DNA from: Lepidostoma basale | Lineage: Eukaryota > Arthropoda > Insecta > Trichoptera > Lepidostomatidae | DNA: 64,000 bases | Direction of reading: 5' to 3' | NCBI GenBank assembly: GCA_022606425.2 | Contig: JAHDVF020000240.1 | Coordinates: 4,115,501-4,179,500, forward strand | Shown here: in pieces, positions 21,651 to 34,300 of the stretch | How the letters are laid out: every line of letters starts with the position of its first letter | Position numbering within the stretch: the stretch's first letter is position 1 | Notes under the pieces: generated by a model | The model's database searches: none | Seen by the model: only the letters and a program-made list of their open reading frames with translations | Told to the model about the DNA's origin: nothing | Program-made: the position numbers and the translations under genes

Positions 21651-21903
21651 TTATCAGCGACTTCCGGTTAGTAGGTAGGATTCAGCGGCGACCATCGAAT
21701 GTCCGATTTCTCGAACCTACTAACCGGAAGTCGCTTATGAGTTAAAAAAAAGGTCGACAACGAAAAATATGCATTATAATTTAGTCACAATTTTTTTAGG
21801 TGAATTAGTAAAAAAAAAAACATTATTATGAAAGTAGGGGGTCTGTACAAAATAAAAAAACTACTACCAAAGTCTACTGGACAAAAAAGTTTGAGAACCA
21901 CTG
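21640..21903 (+). mobile_element. hAT-like element end
   Basis: Shares the GGGGGTCTG...GACAAAAAAGTTTGAGAACC body with 955-1345 and ends at the hAT-type ACCACTG at 21903. CGACTTCCGGTTAGTAGGT and ACCTACTAACCGGAAGTCGC form an internal inverted repeat. Confidence 0.5.
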
Positions 21904-21934
21904 TCTTAGACGAATATATGGTAAATATGTAAAA

Positions 21935-22130
21935 AAAAAGCTTTGTTGTATATATCACATTTGTATTTTTGTTTTTCGCGACAGCTGTTTCGTCAGCCTA
22001 TGTTGACATCATCAGATGCATTACAATATGTTATAATATGTTACAATAACATTGGTTGACGAAACAGCTGTCGCTAAAAATAATAATACAATTGCGATAC
22101 ATAAAACAAAGTTTTTTAATTTAACAGCTT
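21935..22130. repeat. Fold-back palindrome, FB2 family
   Basis: Arms contain GCGACAGCTGTTTCGTCAGC and GGTTGACGAAACAGCTGTCG, with ACAAAGTTTT-type outer ends, around a centre near 22035. The flank CGTAGTGTTTCGGCCAAAAC recurs at 38010 and 25157. Confidence 0.7.
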
Positions 22131-22324
22131 ATAATGTTAAAATATCGTAGTGTTTCGGCCAAAACAATGGAATATACACAATATCTGAGTTATGTATTTG
22201 ACCACGAATCAGTTGAAAAAAATTATGTAGGTATACTTCAAATTCGTAAGATATCTTGAGAGTATTTGAATCGATTTGATTTTGGTTTCCATTATTCACT
22301 CTATTTTATTATAATACTATTTCA

Positions 22325-23155
22325 TTTTACTGACCCTTATGTATGGAAGCGAATCATGGAACTGGCAAAAGAAGGATGAAAGTATAATAAATGTAGTAGA
22401 AATGAGATCTCTTAGACGAATGTGTCATACTCATTGTTGAATAGAGTGTCGAATGAAATAAGTGGCATATAACTGGCAAAAGAAGGATGAAAGTAGAATA
22501 AATGCAGTAGAAATGAGATCTCTTAGACGAATGTGTGGATACTCTGTGTATGATAGAGGGTCGAATGAAATAAGTGGCATATAACTGGCATAAGAAGGAT
22601 GAAAGTAGAATAAATGCAGTAGAAATGAGATCTCTTAGACGAATGTGTTGATACTCTGTGTATGATAGAGGGTCGAAAGAAATAAGTGGCATATAACTGG
22701 CATAAGAAGGATGAAAGTAGAATAAATGCAGTAGAAATGAGATATCTTAGACGAATGTGTGGATACTCTGTGTATGATAGAGTGTCAAATGAAAATATAA
22801 GAAGTGAATGCGGTGCGAATGATGGTGTCATGAACAAAATAATGAAAGGATTATTAAGATGGTTTGGACATATGGAAAGAATAAATAAAGAAAGAATGGT
22901 AAAAAAATTATATGTTAACGATGTAAATGGAACCAGAAATAGAGGAAGACCGGGAAAAACATGGCACGATCAAATAAATCGAATATTTAATGTCGGCCAC
23001 GTGAGGAGTCAGAGAAATCGACGCGCGTGCATGACACGATGTATGAATGTTGAGGAATCGAGAGAAATATGTCAGGAAAGAAAAGTGTGGCAGTCCATTC
23101 TTTCTGCCTACCCCTTCGGAGAGACGACGTGATGGTTACTTAGTTAGTTAGTTTT
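22325..23155 (+). mobile_element. LINE-A copy with internal tandem duplication
   Basis: After TGACCCTTATGTATGG the copy repeats the [20 protein letters not shown] block (see 22355-22690). It then continues normally: 22686-23132 encodes [30 protein letters not shown] and GRPGKTWHDQINRIF to a stop. Tail GTTACTTAGTTAGTTAG. Confidence 0.85.
22355..22690 (+). repeat. Three tandem 111-112 bp units within LINE-A
   Basis: Units start at 22355, 22466, 22578 and 22690 (CATATAACTGGCA); the fourth runs on into the rest of the LINE. Each ends GTCGAATGAAATAAGTGG. 112 is not a multiple of three, so the repeat breaks the frame. Confidence 0.85.
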
Positions 23156-23427
23156 TATTTTACTGTAATCACTATTCTACTGGTCTTTAATAAGAATGGT
23201 TAAAAGTGAAGTTAAATAACTAACTAGTCTACAAGGTTACTGTATAGAACGAAGGTAATGGAGTGCTTTGAGTTTTTTTTACATATGTTTCGAATCTACG
23301 GTGTTCGGACTGCTAGCAAACAAATATCATTACTCACTTATAATAGGAAATCCTTTGTATTCCACAACCTTTAAACTATTAGATATAACGTTTATTAAAC
23401 ACACACTATTATTATTATTTTATCGTT
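23156..23427. other. No gene recognised
   Basis: Unassigned. Confidence 0.4.
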
Positions 23428-23915
23428 CCTCATGTATGGAAGTGAAGCTTGGAGCTGGCAAAAGAAGGATGAAAGCAGGATAAACGCCGTAGAAACGAGA
23501 TCACTAAGAAGAATGTGCGGGAAAACGTTGTATGATAGAATACCGAACGACGAAATAAGAAAGAAATGTAAGGCAGATGACTGCATCATGAATAAAATTA
23601 AAAAAGGATCCCTGAGATGGTTCGGACATATGGAACGAATGGATAAAATAGTAGAATGGTTAAAAAGTTGTACACAAGCAGCGTGAGTGGGAAAAGAAGC
23701 CGAGGACGACCGAGGAAAACATGGCATGACCAAATTAATCAATTACTAAAAGGCCGCCACACTCGAAGTCGGAACAATCGACGTGCGTGCATGGTACGAT
23801 GTATGAATGTAGAGGAAGCCCGAGAGGTATGCCAGGAGAGGCCAGTGTGGCGATCCATCCTCTCTGCCTACCCCTACGGGGAAATGGCGTGATGGTTAGT
23901 TAGTTAGTTAGTTTA
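23428..23915 (+). mobile_element. LINE-A copy, one frameshift
   Basis: 23432-23686 and 23656-23892 are two halves of one C-terminal frame ([14 protein letters not shown], then [16 protein letters not shown]) separated by a small indel near 23645. Long GTTA tail. Confidence 0.85.
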
Positions 23916-24035
23916 TCGTTCTTTACATCAGTACAGCGCTGACCAAATCGATGTACGAGTATAGGGAATAGCTATCATTTTTTTTGTATACAACGGGTCG
24001 TTCGAACCCAATTACTGTATACAATTTATTTTAGC
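23916..24035. mobile_element. SINE 3' fragment
   Basis: CAGCGCTGACCAAATCGATG and TATACAACGGGTCGTTCGAA resemble the SINE tail pieces at 5455, 29140 and 44550. No internal promoter left. Confidence 0.45.
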
Positions 24036-24463
24036 TAACTAACTAACCATCGCGCCGTTTCCCCGGAGGGGTAGGCAGAGAGAATAGACCGCCAGACTAC
24101 TCCATCCTGGCACATCTCTCTAGCTTCCTCCACATTCATAGCACGTCGATTCTTCCGACTTCTAACATGACCAACATTTAAAATTGGATTAATTTGGTCG
24201 TGCCATGTTTTCCTCGGTCTACCTCGACTCCTTACTCTCTTTACATCGTTAACTTATACTTTCTTAACCATTCTTTCTCCATCCATGCGCTCCATATGTC
24301 CGAACAAACGCAGCGATCTTTTCATAATTTTGTTCATAATACCTTCTTCCGCTCTACATTCCTTTCTTATCAGCATTTGAGATTCTCTCGTATATCGTTC
24401 TATCAAACATACATCTTAGGGACCTCATATCTATCACATTTATTCTGCTCTCATCCTTCTTGT
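24036..24463 (-). mobile_element. LINE-A copy, decayed
   Basis: CTAACTAACTAACCATCGCG start. Reversed KVSVNDVKRVRSRGRPRKT-like and MDGERMVKKV regions. Protein-wise it belongs with the TTG subfamily but carries a GTTA tail. It is fused to a SINE at 24464. Confidence 0.65.
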
Positions 24464-24620
24464 GATAAGAGCTTTGACTTCCATACCAAAGATCCCCGGG
24501 TTCGAACACCGGCGAGGACAGTGTGATTGTCACACTGTCTTTGGTCTGGTGTAGAATTCACGTGACAATAACATGGCGATAGATTGGCTACCCAAATGTC
24601 ATGAGAATTAATATATAAAG
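24464..24620 (+). mobile_element. tRNA-derived SINE
   Basis: B box GGTTCGAACACC, then CAGTGTGATTGTCACACTG, GGTCTGGTGTAGAATTCACG and CATGGCGATAGATTGGC, as in the SINE at 28952. The A-box half is damaged. Confidence 0.6.
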
Positions 24621-24621
24621 C

Positions 24622-25156
24622 GAAAACGGTGGTTCACAATGGAGTTCTGGTCCCAACCTAATGTATGGAAGCGAAGCATGGAACTGGCAAAAGAAGGATG
24701 AAAGTAGAATAAAAGCAGTGGAAATGAGATCTCTTAGACGAATGTGTGAATACTCTGTGTATGATAGAGTGTCGAATGAAAATATAATAAGTGAATGCGG
24801 TGCGAATGATGGTGTTATGAACAAACTAATGAAAAGATCATTAAGATGGTTTGGACGAAAGGATCATTAAGATGGAAAGAATGAATGAAGATAGAAAGGT
24901 AAAAAAAATATATGTTAACGATGTAAATGGAATCACAAATAGAGGAAGACCGAGGAAAACGTGTCACGATCAAATAAATAAAATATTGAATGTCGGCCAT
25001 GTGAGGAGTCAGAGAAATCGACGCGCGTGCATGACACGATGTATGAATGTTGAGGAAGCGAATTAAATATGTTAGGAAAGAAAAGTGTGGCACTCCATTA
25101 TTTCTGCCCATCCCTCCGGTAGACGGCGTGATGGTTAGTTAGTTAGTTAGTTAGTC
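24622..25156 (+). mobile_element. LINE-A copy, decayed
   Basis: Frames 24661-24870 and 24851-25066 cover MYGSEAWNWQKKDESRIKAV and KMERMNEDRKVKKIYVNDVN with a duplication around 24845-24875 and a stop in EEAN. Tail of five GTTA units. Confidence 0.75.
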
Positions 25157-25237
25157 ATTGTGTTTCGGCCAAAACAATTGACTATTTAATCGTTTGTTTT
25201 TTTATTCCTTCAAATAATAATGTTTTATTTTCCGCAG

Positions 25238-25375
25238 GTTGGATTAGCGTTAGCAGTAGTATGCGGAGTCCTTGGCACAGCAATGGCCGCCCCACAAGGA
25301 TATCTACCCCCCAATAAAGGATACAAATACGAAACGCCCTTAATACCATTCCCTGGAACAAACAATGACATCAAA
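25238..25375 (+). CDS. Cuticular gene exon (signal peptide end, N-terminal region)
   Basis: Acceptor TTTTATTTTCCGCAG, donor AAA/GTGAGT. 46 codons in phase 0. It opens within the hydrophobic signal peptide, so a short upstream exon with the ATG is expected, as is common in insect cuticle genes. Confidence 0.9.
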
Positions 25376-28300
25376 GTGAGTTTTATCTTCTTTTACTAAT
25401 AAAAAAAATTACAACAACCCATTTTTAACCGTCGCGTTACCATGTGGTCAATTGAGTTTCCACTGCCAATTTAAAGTTGATTTTCTTAAAACCTATGGAC
25501 CCTAATATTATAAAAAAAATTGTAATCCTCCATTGAAGTGTTCTCAATATTTCGTAATAAAAAAAAAGCAAAAATTACTTCCTTCATCCCAAAAAAAAAT
25601 ATTTTCTAAGACTGCCCTCACCTTCATTCGTGTTAAGGTAGAATTTGTTTTGGTAATATTTACAACTTTATCAAAAGTGACAAATACTTACTCGCTGTTT
25701 TGAACGTATTATAAATTATATGTTTGACCTTTTCAATAGGTACGTAATAATACCGACTGTGGATGGAAACGCAGCACGCAACTTAATAATATCAGAACTG
25801 TGAAAATATTAACACTTTACCAAAAGGGACAAATATTAATACGTACTCGTTGTATTGAACGTACTATACATTTTGCCTAGGTGCCTTTATCATACGTAAA
25901 ATCTCGTAAAGTCTCGCCCCGCCGGCCGCTGCGCGGAAACAAGTTTATACTTGGTGTCCAGTTGCTCGTATGCTGTGACGCATTCCATATCAGAAATCGC
26001 ATGGTTCCAGAAAAAAATTAATAATGAAATGTTTTTCAAATAATCCATGTATGTTATAGATATCGATCTATTTCTAATGAAATTCCCTACAAGATGACAT
26101 AAATTAAATTTTGATTCATCGAGTCATATGCTTGATATTTAGATAAAGTTAGCGGTAAACTGAATTTACCACATGGGAGCGAGCGTTTTGTTTTGAACAC
26201 GGTACGTTAAGGGTTAAAAGGTATTAAAAGATCTTCAACAACTCCGCCATCTTGGAATGTATCATTTTTGTATTCTGGGTGTATCTTAGACAGTTTTTAT
26301 TTATTACTTGCTGACCCGCCAACGCTTCGCTATTATAATATAAATAAACCAAATATATATTAAACAAATATCATTTATGTTCAATATCAAATAGTTTATT
26401 GGATTAAATGACATGTGTAGGGGTGCAAGAGCCTAAGAGACAGAGTCAGAATCGATACGATGAGAGAAAAAACAAAGGTCACTGACATCACCCACCGGGC
26501 GGCGACTCTAAAATGGCAATGGGCAGGTCACGTAGCCAGAATCTCAGATGAAAAGTAGACAAGGAGACTGCTGACTTGGAGACCGTGGACGGCAAAGAGA
26601 AGTGCAGGGCGACCGCAACTATGGTGGAAGGATGATCTGAACAGACACGTCGGAATAACCTGGATGCAGTCTGCACAGGACAGAGCGACATGGAAGCGAA
26701 TGGAGGAGGGCTTTGTCCAGGAGTGGGCGGGAATAGGCTGAGGAAAAAGAAGACGAAGAAGAAGGGATGCAAGAATGTGTGCATACTAATTCAGATTATA
26801 TACAAAGTATTACTAGAACAACCGCCGGTGTACAATCAATAAATAGTGTAATAATTAAGAATAAATATACAGTTTTAAGGGAGTTATTGAGATACACAAT
26901 AACACACATTGGATTTTATTTACATAGATTTCAGGAACAATGATTAACCCCAATATGACATACTTAGAATCATCAATTAATTTGAAATTTGTAAGATCAT
27001 TAAGATATAATTCATTATCATATGATTGTGTTAATAGAGTTAAATTGTGGAAAATATTGTTTTCCCAAGCGAAACTTCTTCTTCTTCTTCTTCCTCAGCC
27101 TATTCCCGTCCATTCCTGGACAAAGGCCTACTCCATTCGCTTCCATGTCACTTTGTCCTGTGCAAACTGCATCCAGGTTATTGCGACGTGTGTGTTCAGA
27201 TCATCCTTCCACCGTAGTTGCGGTCGCCCTGCACTTCTCTTCGCCGTCCACGGTCTCCAAGTCAGCAGTCTTCTTGTCCACTCTTCATCTGAGCTTCTGG
27301 CTATGTGACCTGCCCATTGCCATTTTAGAGTCGCCACCCGGTGGATGATGTCAGTGACCTTTGTTTTTTCTCTCACCGTATCGTTTCTGACACTGTCTCT
27401 TAGGCTTATTCCTAACATGGCTCTTTGGGTCACTCGTAGTTTCTCGGCACTTTTTTTGGAGAATGTAATAGTTTCAAGCGAAACTAGTAGGCATCAATTA
27501 TAATAACCATATCGTGGTTAAATACTATAAGTTTAAAATGTCTAGTCCGAAAGTGAGTGGTTCATATGAAAATCTTATATTTTCATTCGGATTTTTTCTT
27601 ATTTATAAAATATAATGATCCTAGTGTAATGGCACCCCGGAACAAATACACCTGTTTGAGTCAAGTCTTCTTCAAATGTTATACATTGTATGAACACTTA
27701 CGATAATTAGTTAATTAATTTTAAAGTCGCGAAAGTTCATGGAACTATGTATAAAAAATGAATTAACTTTAGACTGGAGGTCGCCGCGTTAAGCTTTATG
27801 TATATTTATTTGCGTATTTAATAGAAGATGCAGATTTTTTTTGTTATACCTAACACTTACCAAAGATTCTGTATTTCAAGATGATTATACGTTATAAAAA
27901 ATCTGTCAAAAGTTATCTGAAATCTCGTCAATCAAATTAATAATATTACTAAATTATTGTACAACGTTATATCTATACGGTATTAAGAAATTATTTAATT
28001 TTCTAGTGGTATATGATATGTCAAATGCAAATATAAGAAGTGAATGTGGTGAGAATGAAAGTGTTACGAACAAAATAATGAAAGGCTCATTAAAATGGTT
28101 TCGGCACATGGAAAGAATGAATAAAGTATTATATATGTTAACGACGTGAACAGAGTTTATTACAAGTCATCTATTTTAGGTGAAACAATCGCGCACAGGT
28201 CAAGTACCTTAATAATTCGAATGCAGTGCAAGTGAATAGTTCACCGGACAGGTAGGCAGTGAAAATAGACCACAATTCTCCTAAAATAAAGAAAAATAAA

Positions 28301-31300
28301 GACAAAACAAAGCTGCTGACTGTAGGCCGAACGCAACATCAGATGAGAGTAGTGATGTCAGGAGTTCCACTAAAGAACAACAAGGAGTTTGTCTACCTCG
28401 GGAGCAAAACAACATGGGACGGTCGGTCTAAGAGCGAGGTCGACAGCCGTATACATCAGGCTAGGCTTGCATTTAATAAAAGGTCGAAAATAATCGAGTC
28501 AAATAATATAGACCTAAAACTGAGAATACTCCTTATCAAGACCTATGTATGGAGTGTCTTGTTGAATGAGGAAGATCTTCAAGGAATCGAAGGAGGAAGG
28601 CACCTGCTCAGGACCTTGTCCGAAAGGCGTGCAAGATGGATCGGCCATGTAATACGACAAGAAGGCCTCTTGCATGCCATAATGGAGGGTATGACCGAGG
28701 GGACAAACTCTAGGGGACGCCCACGCCGAGAGTACCTGGAGGACCTGTTGGTGGACGTGCGCTGCTCATCATATGCAGATTTCAAAAGAGCCGCACAAGA
28801 CAGGGAAGAATGGAAGAGAAGAATACAGGAAATTGCTGCAAACCAATCCCAGGATTGAAACCAGAGAAGAAGACTCCTAAAATAATGAAAGGGCCGTAAA
28901 GATGATTTGGACACATAGAATGAATGAATGAAGACAGAATAGTGGGAAGGTATCGACCTTCGTGGCAGAGTGGTAAGAGCTCTGACTTCCAAAACGGTTA
29001 GCCCGGGTTCGATTCCCGGCGATGGCAGTGTGATTGTCACACTGTCTTTGGTCTGGTGTAGAATTCACGTGACAATAAAATGGCGATAGATTAGCTACCC
29101 ATCACATGTCATAAGAATCATTATAATAGCTATAATAAATTGTATACAGTAATTGGGTTCAAAGCCCTGTTGTATACCAAAAAAGTTAGTTGAACGGAGT
29201 TAGAAATATAGGAAGGCCGAGGAAAACGTGACACGATCAAATCAATCAAATATTACATTTTGGTCACGTGAGGTCACGATATAAATCAAAAATATGTTAT
29301 TTGAGGTAGGACGAAATAAAGTGTTTCTAAGAAAAACATATTTTTACAAATTGTTTACAAATGATTTTACATATTTCAAATTTGATTTGATTTGATTTTA
29401 TTATATACATATTTAACACTCTATTATAAACAAAATCTTGGCTAATAAAACCTCCGAGATAGATTGGTTTTGCAGCACAACGTTCTTGTTTTGAGTTGCT
29501 GCATCAAAAATAAAAATATTTACAATGTTTTCCAACCTCCAAAAGGAGAGGAAAAAGAATAATAATTTAAATAAGCACATTTATTTTCTAGTAATATACT
29601 TTTAGATCACCATATACTCGTGTTCCTTTCACATCGTCGGCTATGTTTGGTAATTAACTCCATAGATATTATGACTGATCACTTTGTTATTTTAAAATAC
29701 CAAAATTAAAATTCAACAGACACGTGAATTCAAGGAAAAACGAAAGCGCATATAGAAACTCGGGTTCTTTTGAACTTTCCGTAAAACAAATGAGGCCGCC
29801 ATAAAAAGAACACAATTTTAAAATACTAAATGCACCATTAACGCAACAGAAGCCAAAAAAAAACATTCGATTAATTTGAAAATGGAATATGTCTAAAATA
29901 CGCTCGGTGAATCGTTTAACCGCCAGTAATGTTACAACTAAAGTCGATAGATGTCATCTGATTGTAATTGTAACTAAGCTAACTAAATAACCATCACGCC
30001 ATCTCCCGAAGGGGTAGGCAGAAAGAATGGACTGCGACACTTTTCTTTCCTGACATATTTCTCTCGATTCTTCAACATTTATACATCGTGTCATGCACGC
30101 GCGTCGATTTCTCTGACTCACGTGGCTGACATTCAATATTTGATTTATTTGATCGTGCCACGTTTTCCTCTGTCTTCCGATTCTATTTCTAGTTCCATTT
30201 ACATCGTTACACTTTTTTTACAATTCTTTCTTCATTCGTTCTTTCCATGTGTCCAAACCATCCTTTCATTATTTTGTTCATAGCACCGCATTCACTTCTT
30301 ATATTTTCATTCGACACTCTATCATACACAGAGTATTCCCACATTTGTCTAAGAGATCTCATTTCTACTGCATTTATTCTACTTTCATTCTTATTTTGCC
30401 AGTTCCATGCTTCGTTTCCAATACATAAGGGTCAGTACAAGAACACCATTGTGCACTGGCATTTTAGCTTTTTTGGATAGGTTTTTGTTTGCGATGACAA
30501 CTTTAAGTGCACCATTCACTTTGTTGCCTGCCCCAACCCTTCTTTCAATATCCCTCTCCACTCGGCTATCTTTTGTGGGACGTCAGGATTTCTTCTTTTT
30601 CAAAAATCATTACCTTGGACTTATTCACATTCATCATCAGATGATTTCGCGTGCATACCTCATACATACTATTCACCAGGACTTGTAGTTCATGCTCGTT
30701 GTCTGCAAGTAGGACAGCGTCATCCGCATACAAGAGACAGCTTACTGACACGGCGCAAATTTTGGTACCTACATCCAACCCTTTCGATTCTTGTCATTGT
30801 TAGATTTTTTAAAATAATTTAATCCACATTTAAATAATTATTTCAAGGATTTAAATCAATGAAATGATCATTTATAAGTGAGTAAAAATCTCATTATTAT
30901 GAAGAAGGGATCGGTTCGTATAACTTAGATCAGAAGCCAAGCGTTCTGCCTCCTAGACCGCCACTTCCCTATAACTTTCTTATTTACAGCAACTCTGATA
31001 ATATTTTTATTATTATTTATTTTAACTAACTTACCATCACGCCGTTTCTCCGGAGGGGTAGGCAGAGAGGATGGACCGCCATACTGCTCTGTCCTGACAT
31101 ACGAGCTTTCTTTGCATTCATACACCGTAACGTGTACTTTCGTTTTTTTCGACTTTGAATGTGACCGCCTTTTATATTTGATTAATTTGGTCATGCCATG
31201 CTTTCCTTGGTCTTCCACTATTATTCAATAATGTAATTTAATTACTTATTTTCTGTTATAATTATTGTTAAATATTAAATGTCGGTAGCATAAGGAGTAA

Positions 31301-34300
31301 GAGAAATCGACGTGAATGCATGACACGATAAATGTCTACCGCCTTGGGAGACGGTGTGATGGTTAGTTTGTTTTATTTATTATAATTAATATTTACGCCT
31401 ATAGCGACTCAATTGATATAGAAGATTTGAAGGCTTCATACCTTTACCATCAGGATAACTATAGTGTTCTATTCCTTTATCATTATAATGTTCTTAAATT
31501 CACATCTCTATTCATCAATCATTAGAATGTTCGTAAATTCACATCACTTTTCCTTAACTATTTGAATGTTCTAAAATTCACATTCCTATGTTTTAAGCAT
31601 TAGAATGTTCCTAAATTCACATATGTATTCCTCAAGTATCAGAAGGCTCAATTATCTTAAATTCAGATGTCAATTCTTTCAATCATTAAAATGTTCGTAA
31701 ATTTACAAATCTATTCCTTTCTCATTATAATGTTCGTAAATTCACATTTCAATTCATCAATCATTAAAATATTCGTAAATTCACAACTTTACTCCTTAAC
31801 CATTAGAATGTTATTAAATTCATATTCCTATTTATTAATCATTAGAATGTTCGTAAATTAACATGTGTATTCCTCAATTATAAGAATGTTCGTAAATACA
31901 GAACTCTATTCCTCAACCATCAGAATGTTATAAAATTCATATTCCTATTTCTTAATTATTATAATGTTCTTAAATTCACATCTGTATTCCTCCATCATTA
32001 TGCAATTAAATTCATATTCCTGTTTCCTGATCCTTAGAATGTTCGTAAATTCACATTTGTATTCCTCAGTTATTAGAATGTTCGTAAATTCACATTTATT
32101 TTCCTCAATCATTAGAATGTTCGTAAATTATGGTATAGTTTTATCTAAAGTGATTTATAATTCAGAAAATATTTAAAGTGTTTTCGTGCTGCAATTTTGG
32201 ATACAAAAAAACTTATGCCTCATGCTCGGTTGTATAAGAAATTTACCTTTTTGTTTCTCATATCTTAATAATATTAGATAATGTCAAATAATCTTTAGAT
32301 AATTTACAGTAAAGAAATTATGTGTTTACAATGAGTGTTGTATTAACTAACTAACTAATTAACCACCACGCCGTCTCCCCGAAGAGGTAGGCAGAAAGAA
32401 TGGACTACCACACTTTTATTTCCTGACAAAGTTTTCCTCGGTCTTCCTAAAGAAATAGATTTCTCAAGGAAGATTAATAACCCAATACACGAGCAAGCTT
32501 CACTTCCATACATAAGGGCTGGCACTAGAACTCTATTATGTACTGTCACCTTTGCTTTAGTTAAAATATTTATATTTGCAGTGATGACTTTGAGAGCGCC
32601 TTCGCGTCGATTTCTCTGACTCCTCACATGGCCGACATTCAATATTTGATCGTGCCACGTTTTCCTCGGTCTTCCTCTATTTCTGATTCCATTTACATCG
32701 TTTACATATTATATTTTTTTTACCATTCTATCATTATTCATTCTTTCCATATGTCCAAACCGTCTTAATGATCCTTTCATTATTTTGTTAATAACACCAT
32801 CATTCGCACCGCATTCACCTATTATATTTTCATTCGACACTCTATCGTACACAGAGTATTCACACATTCGTCTAAGATATCTCATTTGAATATTCTGGTC
32901 AAAATTCTTTGGCATATAGAATGGAATAATACTCCTAGCGGCTTCTAACAATATGTTGGTCAACAGCCTTCACATTGTGTTAATAAGGTAGTTTGCTAAA
33001 TGCCGAAAATCATTCTCCATAGTTGGCGTTAGTGGGTCGGTTGTATAGGTTAATTCTTGAAAAAATTCACTAGTGCAACCAAATCTACATAGATGGCTGA
33101 CTGAAACTGCCACGTGAAGATAAATATGGATTTTGAAGTATATATACATCTTCCAAAAATTTGTCATGCATGATCACAAATAACAAAGGTGGAATGGGGA
33201 GTGTTGTAATTACATAAAGCGTGCGCTTAACCCAACCAATGACAGGTCATGGGTCCTGTAAACGCCTTGATCATCCATGTTCAGTTTCCAGTTTACGTCT
33301 TCGTCTCTATTGAGATACAATTAAAATATCTCATTTGACTGAATTTATTCTACTTTCATCCTTCTTTTGCCAGTTCAGGCATAAGGGTCGGTAGAAGAAC
33401 ACCATTGTGCACTGCCATTCTAGCTTTTTGGATAGGTTAATGTGTTGTATTATAAGCAATGTATTACATGTTTGTACAAGTGTGAATTCACAATACAAAA
33501 GAAACGCGAACATTAAACTTAAAATGGAATCATTATTCAATCAACAATAAGTATTTAATATAATGTAATATTTTCTTTTTTTGTTTTTGTTTAAGCGTAA
33601 TGATTTAAATGAAATTGACAGAAGGATAATGGCAGCAAACCGATGTTACTACGCTCTCCAAAAACAGTTAAGATCCAAATTACTACGAAGAACCACAAAA
33701 ACACTATTGTACAAGACCCTGATCAAACCAGTCCTCACATATGCCTCTGAAACCTGGGTGATGACAAAACACACTGAAAGGTCCATCGCAGCATTTGAAA
33801 GAAGGGTTCTTAGGACAATATATGGCCCAGTGAGAGACCACAATGGTTGGCGTCGTCGATTTAACCGAGAGCTATATGATATCTATAAAGAGCCCGATGT
33901 GATCAGATCCGTCAAAGTAGGGCGCCTGAGATGGGCTGGTCACATAATCAGAATGGACGACGACAACCCTACAAAACGCCTCACGCTCTCAGTACCACAG
34001 GGACGTAGAAGACCAGGAAGGCCCAAAATGCGATGGATGGACAATGTCAACACGGATGCATCGGTGTTGCAAGTGAGAAATTGGAGAATGGGGGCATCAA
34101 ACAGACAAGAATGGAGGAAGCTCCTGGATTCAGCCAAGGCCCACCCAGGGCTGTCGAGCTTAGGATGATGATGATGTAATGATTTAAAGTTTTTTTGTGT
34201 GTTTAAACTATATTGTATTGTGTATAAAATAATAATTTGTTAGAATCATAATTAATATTAACAAAAACTGTTTGAATAAACCTGCTAATTCGATTTTAAT

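Noticed and set aside
26488..26784. 98-codon frame (-) and the similar frame at 26940-27348 (+)
   Set aside because: Antisense reading of LINE-D (RTE) sequence.
31440..32135. CRISPR-like array
   Set aside because: Units of 39 bp are contiguous, diverged and have no unique spacers; eukaryotic minisatellite.
31667..32176. Repetitive membrane-like proteins in the minisatellite
   Set aside because: Open only because the repeat unit is a multiple of three; no start context or conservation signal.
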